Positions 1-5,118 of a stretch of DNA of 8,524 bases are shown here, one piece after another. The notes under the pieces were generated by a model. It was not told the DNA's origin. It worked only from the letters and a program-made list of their open reading frames with translations, and made no database searches. How positions within the stretch are numbered: position 1 is the stretch's first letter; every line of letters begins with the position of its first letter. The position numbers were made by a program, and so were the translations under genes. Source of the stretch: Geobacter sp. UBA6169 (lineage in GTDB: Bacteria; Desulfobacterota; Desulfuromonadia; Geobacterales; Pseudopelobacteraceae). Location of the stretch: NCBI GenBank assembly GCA_002422265.1, contig DIUB01000152.1:1-8524 (forward strand), given 5' to 3'.

Positions 1-50
1 CGCAGAGAATGTGTCGATGATAAGCAGGATATTCAACGTCTTCAGAGAGA

Positions 51-126
<76 letters not shown>

Positions 127-188
127 AAATCACTACTTTCAAACTTTTTACCTGAACGATTAAAAGAACAACTCAAACAGGTCCGCGT

Positions 189-217
189 TGTATATAATCT
201 TATCCGGCTGGTGTCAA
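189..217 (-). promoter_or_regulatory. Sigma70-type promoter of the tRNA-Ala gene
   Basis: On the minus strand a perfect TTGACA -35 hexamer (212-217) is separated by 17 nt from TATACA (189-194). TATATA is an overlapping alternative -10 with a 15-nt spacer. A T-rich run lies just upstream of the -35 and may act as an UP-like element. The sequence after the -10 is GC-rich (ACGCGGACC), the discriminator type known from stringently controlled stable-RNA promoters. Transcription would start near 181-183, leaving a leader of about 55 nt before the mature tRNA 5' end at 126. The hexamers are seen directly. Growth-rate or ppGpp control is inferred. Confidence 0.8.
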
Positions 218-276
218 CAAAAAAATCCACCTTGCCCCCTGCTTGAGGCATGCATGACAGCCAACTGGCAACCCGG

Positions 277-1662
277 TCAGTGAAGCTCGGGTATAACAAT
301 CTCAAACACCGTAACGCCTGGCTGAACTGCAACAAACCGTACGTTGCCACCATGGGCCTGAGCGATACGGCGGCTGATAAAGAGCCCCAGACCGCTGCCG
401 CGCACGTTTCTGCCGTTTGTAACGGTTCTTCCCCGCACAAATTTGCTGAACATCATCTCGGCTTCGTCCGGACCGATGACCTGCCCCTTATTCTCAACCC
501 GAATGAGAAGGCAGCCGCAACCGGCCTGCACCCGGACCAGAGCCCGTTCGTCATCCGAGTACTTGAGGGCATTGTCGATCAGGTTCGCAAGGGCGATCCG
601 TACCAGCGTCGGATCAAGATGCCAGGTGACAGGGGCCTCGCTGCAGTCGACGATGACAGCATCCTTCGCATGGATACCGGTTGAGTGCACAATATCAGCA
701 ATGAATGCAGGGATAGCTGTTTCCTGAGGTGTAACCGCAAACCCTCCCTGCTCGACCCGTTCGGTGGTAATGCAGTTTTCGACCAGATGGGCAAGAATAC
801 GGGTCGCCCGCATGATCTGCGCTGCCCGCTGGTCAAGCTCGATCTGGTCTTGCGGCGGCACAGCCGTGAGATTGGTGGCAGCGGAATCGATCACCGCCAG
901 CGGTGTGCGGAACTCGTGGCTGACCATGCTGAGGAACTGCTGCTGCTCCTTCAGCATCGCCCGTTCGCTCTCCAGGGCCAGCTCTGTGGCGGATTTTGCT
1001 TCACAGTTCTCGAATGCCGAACGCTGCAAGGCCATGATGATGAACCCCATGGTCCAGAGTGTACTCATCACCAGCGCGATCAGGTAGGTCAGCACCTGGG
1101 TCGGTGAGGGGGTAAACAGGCTTCCGGGTGATAAGGCAAAAAACGGTGTCATCCCGCGCACCAGGAAGACAACACCCCCTGTGCTGAATACTGCACAAAG
1201 GAATGTGGCGGACATCGTCACAGATCGGTTCCGGTAGATGAAGAGCGCCCGGGCGATCATCAGGAACACACCGCCCACGGCAAGAGAGATAACAACACGT
1301 CTGGCAGACTGGCTGTCATGCACGAAGGTGAAATACCATGCCGTCAGAGTCACTGCCCCGCAGACGGCAACAAGGGGACCACGGCGCTCCTTCTGCTCAA
1401 AAAAGCGGAGTACCCCGGTGTAGATGACCAGAAATCCGCCGATAAAGAGCATATTGTTCGCCAGGATCGCGTAGGGCCCTATACCGGGCAGCCCCCGCAG
1501 ATAATTGCAGAGAAACCCGAGGGAACACAAGCCGGTTCCGACGGCCCAGAAACCGATACCGTGGTAGGAGAGATTAAGACGGTACAGCACACCAAGTGCA
1601 AGCACCTGCAGAATATTGACCAGTGAAAGAGTAAACGCCAGCGTGTGTATGTCAAGTTTCAT
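277..1662 (-). CDS. Multi-pass membrane sensor histidine kinase
   Basis: A 461-aa inner-membrane sensor kinase, the likely partner of the response regulator just upstream. Residues 1-211 hold about seven hydrophobic segments (roughly 7-29, 36-53, 61-84, 95-113, 122-142, 150-170, 188-211) with no large periplasmic domain, so the signal is probably sensed in or at the membrane. The segment resembles, from memory, unnamed multi-TM input regions that also precede GGDEF domains. A short helical linker leads to the HisKA domain with the H-box SHEFRTPL and phospho-accepting His249. The N-box LANLIDNALKYS has Asn364 and the G2 box is RGSGLGL (421-427). The G1 box reads NKGQV (391-395) instead of DxGxG, so the usual adenine-contacting Asp is Asn. 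The ATG at 1662 lies 18 nt after the regulator stop. It has only a weak Shine-Dalgarno, and no in-frame start lies upstream before it. Probably one operon with the regulator. Confidence 0.93.
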   Translation of the reverse strand: MKLDIHTLAFTLSLVNILQVLALGVLYRLNLSYHGIGFWAVGTGLCSLGFLCNYLRGLPGIGPYAILANNMLFIGGFLVIYTGVLRFFEQKERRGPLVAVCGAVTLTAWYFTFVHDSQSARRVVISLAVGGVFLMIARALFIYRNRSVTMSATFLCAVFSTGGVVFLVRGMTPFFALSPGSLFTPSPTQVLTYLIALVMSTLWTMGFIIMALQRSAFENCEAKSATELALESERAMLKEQQQFLSMVSHEFRTPLAVIDSAATNLTAVPPQDQIELDQRAAQIMRATRILAHLVENCITTERVEQGGFAVTPQETAIPAFIADIVHSTGIHAKDAVIVDCSEAPVTWHLDPTLVRIALANLIDNALKYSDDERALVRVQAGCGCLLIRVENKGQVIGPDEAEMMFSKFVRGRTVTNGRNVRGSGLGLFISRRIAQAHGGNVRFVAVQPGVTVFEIVIPELH

Positions 1663-1663
1663 G

Positions 1664-1680
1664 GGATCACACCGCGATCC
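1664..1680 (-). repeat. Small inverted repeat between regulator and kinase genes
   Basis: GGATC (1676-1680 on the minus strand) and GATCC (1664-1668) form a 5-bp stem with a 7-nt loop. It fills nearly all of the 18-nt gap between the regulator stop codon and the kinase ATG. It has no T-tract, so it is not a terminator. It could affect kinase translation, since no strong ribosome binding site is visible in the same space. The repeat is seen in the sequence. Any role is inferred, and a 5-bp stem can occur by chance. Confidence 0.3.
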
Positions 1681-2409
1681 TCACGATGTCACCATGCCGG
1701 GGCTGACAAAGACAAGCCCCCTGCCAAACACTGCCTGCAGCGGCAGACGCTGTCCGGCAGCAGTTACTTTTGCCCGCAGCCGCGAGACCAGCACCTCAAT
1801 ACGGTGAAAATCCCCCTGCTCCGGATCCTGGCCGAAATGTTCCAGCAGGCGGGACTTGGTAAAAACCTTCTCGGGTTGGTTCATCAGGTGCTCCAGCAGA
1901 TGCAGCTCGCCTGACGTCAGTCTGACCGTCACACCGGTTGGTGTAACCAGCACCGCCTCGCTGCGTACCAGCACCCAGGCAGCGTTTTCAGACACGGCAG
2001 TGGCAGTTTCCACACCGGCCTGCAACCGTTTCCGCAGCGTTGCATGAATGGCTGCGGCCAATTCGTAGAGATCAACCGGCTTGACAAAGTAATGATCTAC
2101 TCCTGCCTCAAGTCCGGCAATCCGGTCATGCACAGCGCCACGGGCGGTCATGACAATGATCGGGTGCCTGCCGCGACTGTTCAGATGGGTTATCAGCTCA
2201 AGCCCGTCCTCACCCGGCAGACCGAGATCGGCAATCACCAGGTCGGCATCGTGCACCGCAAGCTTGCGGTAGAAATCCTCCGCTGAAGCGGCGCTCCAGA
2301 CACTGAACCCCTGTGCCTCCAGAAACCGCACCACATTCAGACGCAGATCCTCTTCGTCTTCCACAAGCGCGATGACAGCTGACGTATGTTCGGCAGCATA
2401 TTTTTTCAT
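1681..2409 (-). CDS. OmpR/PhoB-family response regulator transcription factor
   Basis: A 242-aa two-domain DNA-binding regulator. The receiver (about 11-127) has the acidic pair Glu17/Asp18, phosphoacceptor Asp61 in IADLGLPGEDG, Thr88 in the VMTAR motif and Lys110 in the FVKP motif, so all catalytic positions are intact. The C-terminal winged helix (about 146-236) shows the family pattern: LTSGELHLLEHLM, then a recognition-helix region HRIEVLVSRLRAK, then a beta-hairpin ending FGRGLVFV. Length is normal for the family. The ATG at 2409 is preceded by a G-rich stretch (GGGGGTG) that can serve as ribosome binding site. It sits first in a probable operon with the membrane kinase (18-nt gap) and is divergent to the diguanylate cyclase gene. 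The decamer array in the shared intergenic region is its most likely binding site. The physiological signal is unknown. Confidence 0.95.
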   Translation of the reverse strand: MKKYAAEHTSAVIALVEDEEDLRLNVVRFLEAQGFSVWSAASAEDFYRKLAVHDADLVIADLGLPGEDGLELITHLNSRGRHPIIVMTARGAVHDRIAGLEAGVDHYFVKPVDLYELAAAIHATLRKRLQAGVETATAVSENAAWVLVRSEAVLVTPTGVTVRLTSGELHLLEHLMNQPEKVFTKSRLLEHFGQDPEQGDFHRIEVLVSRLRAKVTAAGQRLPLQAVFGRGLVFVSPGMVTS

Positions 2410-2443
2410 AACACCCCCAAGATAACCGTAACCATTTGTTTTT

Positions 2444-2473
2444 CTTGTAGCGCAAGCTCACGTCTTTTTGCAA
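2444..2473 (-). promoter_or_regulatory. Candidate sigma70 promoter of the regulator-kinase operon
   Basis: On the minus strand TTGCAA (2468-2473) and TACAAG (2444-2449) are separated by 18 nt, each matching four of six consensus bases. Transcription would start near 2436, leaving a leader of about 27 nt before the regulator ATG. An ACGTGAG motif (2457-2463, minus strand), identical to the end of the fourth decamer at 2538-2544, lies in the spacer and suggests possible autoregulation. This is a pattern match by eye and other hexamer choices exist. Confidence 0.4.
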
Positions 2474-2482
2474 CAGAATCCC

Positions 2483-2499
2483 GCTTCAGCTAATGAAGC
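2483..2499. repeat. 6-bp inverted repeat in the divergent intergenic region
   Basis: GCTTCA (2483-2488) and TGAAGC (2494-2499) are perfect inverted repeats around a 5-bp centre. The repeat lies between the candidate -35 of the regulator promoter and the decamer array. It has no adjacent T-tract, so a terminator is unlikely. It could be an operator half-site pair for another factor, or chance. Confidence 0.35.
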
Positions 2500-2504
2500 C
2501 GATG

Positions 2505-2544
2505 CAATTGTGAGCAATTGTGAGTATTTGTGATGTAACGTGAG
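2505..2544 (+). promoter_or_regulatory. Four phased 10-bp direct repeats, candidate response-regulator operator
   Basis: Four contiguous decamers occur head to tail: CAATTGTGAG (2505-2514), the same again (2515-2524), TATTTGTGAT (2525-2534) and GTAACGTGAG (2535-2544). All four share GTGA at positions 6-9, and the first three share TTGTGA. A 10-bp period places each copy on the same DNA face, the arrangement known for tandem binding of OmpR/PhoB-family regulators, for example the tor boxes of TorR. The array ends right before a weak -35-like TTGTAC of the plus-strand gene, where an activator could contact RNA polymerase. The repeats are directly visible. The regulator identity is inferred from proximity. 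Confidence 0.65.
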
Positions 2545-2573
2545 TTGTACATCTCTGTATTTATTGATATTTA
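2545..2573 (+). promoter_or_regulatory. Candidate activator-dependent promoter of the diguanylate cyclase gene
   Basis: TTGTAC (2545-2550) directly follows the decamer array. AT-rich -10-like sequences lie 15-17 nt downstream: GATATT at 2566-2571 or TATTTA at 2568-2573. The matches to consensus are poor (three to four of six), as expected if an activator bound at the repeats is needed. The predicted start would be near 2580, giving a leader of about 40 nt. Weak evidence. Confidence 0.3.
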
Positions 2574-2581
2574 TGAACCAA

Positions 2582-2594
2582 CTCAAGCTTTGAG
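2582..2594. repeat. Short inverted repeat in the 5' leader of the diguanylate cyclase gene
   Basis: CTCAA (2582-2586) and TTGAG (2590-2594) are separated by 3 bp. They lie between the candidate promoter and a Shine-Dalgarno-like AGGA at 2609-2612 (10 nt before the ATG). This could be a small hairpin or a protein site. It is short enough to be chance. Confidence 0.25.
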
Positions 2595-2622
2595 ACTGTT
2601 TTACCCTTAGGAAATTTACGCA

Positions 2623-5112
2623 ATGACCATACTCCGCACCTTTCTATGCGTGATACTGCTGGCTGGCCTTGTCCTGCTTGCATACCCGCCAGGCTTGTCT
2701 GCAGAACCGCTGACACCGGTCTCGCTGCAACTACGCTGGCGGCACCAGTTCCAGTTTGCCGGGTACTACGCAGCGCTGCACAAAGGTTTCTACCGCGAAG
2801 CCGGCCTTGAGGTCACCCTGAAAGAAGGCGGCCCCGGCGCCGATCCGGTGGCGGATGTGCTGGCTGGCAGGAGCGATTTCGGTATCGGCGTATCAAGCCT
2901 GGTCATCGACTACCTCAAGGGCAAGCCGGTACTGCTGCTGGGGCCGGTGTTCCAGCATTCCCCCAATATCCTGATCGTACATGGCCGCAACCAGAGCCCT
3001 GATAATCTCGCCCGGCCAGGCTCCGGTAAGCCGAAGATTGCGCTGATGGGTGGCGACCAGGATGTGGAACTGAAGGCGATTTTCCTGAATGAAGGGATCT
3101 CGCTGGACAAGTTACAGATTGTGCCGGACAGGAACCACCTGGAAGACTTCCTGAATCAGCATGTCGACGCGCTTAATGCCTATATGTCAAATGAGCCGTT
3201 TGTCCTGAATCAGCGAGGCATCCCCCACACCATTCTCAGGCCGCAGACCTATGGCATGGATTTTTACGGCGACCTGCTGTTTACCCGTACCGATCTGGAA
3301 AAGTCACGGCCAGACGTTGTTGCCGCTTTCCGCGCCGCATCGATGAAGGGCTGGCAGTACGCCCTGGATCGTCCGCGCGAGATCATTGACCTGATCCTGG
3401 AACAGTACAACAGCCAGCAAAAATCGCGCGAACACCTGGCCTACGAGGCCCGGGAAATTTCCCGGCTCATCAATGCCGAGGTGATCGAGATCGGCCACAA
3501 CAACCCGGGCCGCTGGAATCATATTGCCGACACCTACCAGCGGTTCGGTATCGTCGACCTGGATCGTCCGCTCAACGATTTTTTCTACCAGCAGGATCAA
3601 AAAGCAGATTTCACCAGACTTTACTGGATAATAGCGATCAGCGTGGGCGTCATGCTGGTCACCGGCGGGATCGCCTTCTTCATCCATCGCATCAACCGCC
3701 GCCTGGGGCTGGCCCTGGAAGAAAAATCCCGCAGCGAAGAGCGTCACCGCGTTATTTTCCAGACATCGGCCTCGGCAGGTATTGTCTGGCGCGAAGGCTT
3801 CATCATCACCGACTGGAATCGACAGGCAGAGGCAGTGTTCGGCTGGAAGCGGGAAGAGGTGCTCGGCCGGCGTTTCGTGGATTTTCTGCTGCCGACAGCC
3901 GAATATCAGCGGATGGAGCCTGAGCTCTCGCAAATGGTGTGGGATGATATCCTGCCCCACAGCATCAATGACAACCTGACCCGTGACGGCCGCGTCATCA
4001 CCTGCGAGTGGTTCAATGCCTGGCTGCCCGAGCGCCCCGGCGACCCGCGTGAGGTGGTATCACTCGCCATTGACATCACCGAACGCAGGCAGTCAGAGGC
4101 AGCCCTTGCCGAACTGACCAGATCCCTTGAATCGTTGAGCATTACCGATTGCCTGACCGGGCTGGCCAACCGCCGCCATTTTGATGAGGTGCTGAACACC
4201 GAGTACGGCCGGCATGTCCGCTCAGGGGATGAACTCTCCCTGATCATGCTGGATATCGATCACTTCAAGGCCTTTAACGACACCTACGGACATCTGAAAG
4301 GGGATGATTGCCTGCGGGAAGTGGGCAGGGTACTGCGGGAAACCGTTTCCCGTGCGGCTGATCTGGCAGCACGGTACGGCGGCGAGGAATTTGCCTGCAT
4401 CCTGCCTGATACCGACCGGAACGGCGCGGTGATCGTTGCCGAGCAGATCCGCCGGGGCATCGAGGCACTGTCTGTCCCGCACAGCGGATCAAGCGTTGCG
4501 GATCATGTTACTGCCAGCCTCGGGGTTATAACCGCGCCATGTGAACCGGGGGGGTCTCCACAGCAGATCATTGCCCGGGCCGATCAGTTGCTGTACCAGG
4601 CAAAGGCAACGGGCCGCAACCGGATTCAGTTTGTGGCCTGCAGCAATCCAAGTGAACCCCGGGAAGAGGTCGGCAGCGGCTTGGTCCGGCTGGTCTGGCA
4701 TGATTCCTTCTGCAGCGGCAACCCCCTGCTAGACGCGCAGCATCAGACACTGTTCCAGGCGGCCAATGACCTGTTCAGTGCCCTGCTTTCAGGGCGCCCT
4801 GCTGCAGAGACAGCACCGTTCATCTTCAACCTGCTCGCCGATGTGAAACGTCACTTTGAAGATGAGCGGAAGATTCTTGAACAAACCGCCTTCCCCGGTC
4901 TGCAGCAGCATCTTGACGACCATGACCGGCTGCTTGCCAGAGGGGGCGAGCTGATAGAACAGTTTGAGGCAGGAACCCTCTCGGTCGGTGTTCTGTTCCA
5001 GTTTCTGGCCTACGATGTGATCATGATCCACATGCTCGGGGCAGACCGGGAATATTTCCCGTTTGTCAGCCCGGGTAACGTACAGCAGCTGTACGGCCTG
5101 CAGGAGCCCTGA
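2623..5112 (+). CDS. Transmembrane diguanylate cyclase: NMT1/THI5-like sensor, PAS, GGDEF, hemerythrin
   Basis: An 829-aa receptor predicted to make c-di-GMP from two GTP. Residues 1-27 are a signal peptide (hydrophobic core, cleavage near GLSA/EPL). Residues 31 to about 325 resemble the NMT1/THI5-SsuA periplasmic binding fold (SLQLRWRHQFQFAGYYA start). One TM helix follows at about 333-354. A PAS domain spans about 374-488, ending in the DITERRQ motif. GGDEF (about 503-668) has DIDHFK with Asp544, the active-site loop GGEEF (586-590) and an inhibitory RxxD (577-580) five residues upstream, so an active, product-inhibited enzyme is expected. A bacteriohemerythrin domain (about 686-815) keeps the full diiron ligand set: His707, His744, Glu748, His763, His767, His803, Asp808. 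Start at 2623 is chosen for the signal peptide and the AGGA at 2609-2612. The gene is divergent from the two-component operon and ends 6 bp from a convergent gene. The periplasmic ligand is unknown; thiamine-precursor binding is not shown. Confidence 0.95.
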   Translation: MTILRTFLCVILLAGLVLLAYPPGLSAEPLTPVSLQLRWRHQFQFAGYYAALHKGFYREAGLEVTLKEGGPGADPVADVLAGRSDFGIGVSSLVIDYLKGKPVLLLGPVFQHSPNILIVHGRNQSPDNLARPGSGKPKIALMGGDQDVELKAIFLNEGISLDKLQIVPDRNHLEDFLNQHVDALNAYMSNEPFVLNQRGIPHTILRPQTYGMDFYGDLLFTRTDLEKSRPDVVAAFRAASMKGWQYALDRPREIIDLILEQYNSQQKSREHLAYEAREISRLINAEVIEIGHNNPGRWNHIADTYQRFGIVDLDRPLNDFFYQQDQKADFTRLYWIIAISVGVMLVTGGIAFFIHRINRRLGLALEEKSRSEERHRVIFQTSASAGIVWREGFIITDWNRQAEAVFGWKREEVLGRRFVDFLLPTAEYQRMEPELSQMVWDDILPHSINDNLTRDGRVITCEWFNAWLPERPGDPREVVSLAIDITERRQSEAALAELTRSLESLSITDCLTGLANRRHFDEVLNTEYGRHVRSGDELSLIMLDIDHFKAFNDTYGHLKGDDCLREVGRVLRETVSRAADLAARYGGEEFACILPDTDRNGAVIVAEQIRRGIEALSVPHSGSSVADHVTASLGVITAPCEPGGSPQQIIARADQLLYQAKATGRNRIQFVACSNPSEPREEVGSGLVRLVWHDSFCSGNPLLDAQHQTLFQAANDLFSALLSGRPAAETAPFIFNLLADVKRHFEDERKILEQTAFPGLQQHLDDHDRLLARGGELIEQFEAGTLSVGVLFQFLAYDVIMIHMLGADREYFPFVSPGNVQQLYGLQEP
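5079..5095. repeat. 7-bp perfect inverted repeat at the 3' end of the diguanylate cyclase gene
   Basis: CGTACAG (5079-5085) and CTGTACG (5089-5095) flank CAG, forming a 7-bp stem with a 3-nt loop inside the last codons. No T-run follows on either strand, so it is not a classical intrinsic terminator. It is the only clear dyad near the convergent junction at 5113-5118 and might stabilise the 3' end of a transcript. Confidence 0.35.
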
Positions 5113-5118
5113 CCGTTC

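Noticed and set aside
250..684. Plus-strand open frame of 144 codons
   Set aside because: It lies antisense to the kinase catalytic domain, shows no recognisable domain, and the minus-strand frame has full kinase motifs.
2505..2524. AATTGTGAGC resembles half of the E. coli lac operator, and TGTGA repeats resemble CRP half-sites
   Set aside because: The motifs are repeated directly, not as the inverted halves these proteins need, and there is no sugar operon nearby. An AATTG-N4-CAATT dyad (2506-2519) arises because CAATTG is itself palindromic.
2410..2622. Sigma54 (-24/-12) promoter in the divergent region
   Set aside because: No GG-N10-GC arrangement with TGGCA and TTGC elements at the right spacing was found by eye.
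2713..3597. Calling the first domain a true thiamine-precursor (HMP) binding protein or ABC transporter component
   Set aside because: The fold resembles NMT1/THI5, but it is fused to a receptor, no permease or ATPase gene is adjacent, and the ligand-binding residues cannot be assigned from sequence alone.
3304..3960. Minus-strand open frame of 218 codons inside the cyclase gene
   Set aside because: The plus-strand frame there encodes the end of the binding domain, the TM helix and PAS continuously; the antisense product has no recognisable features.
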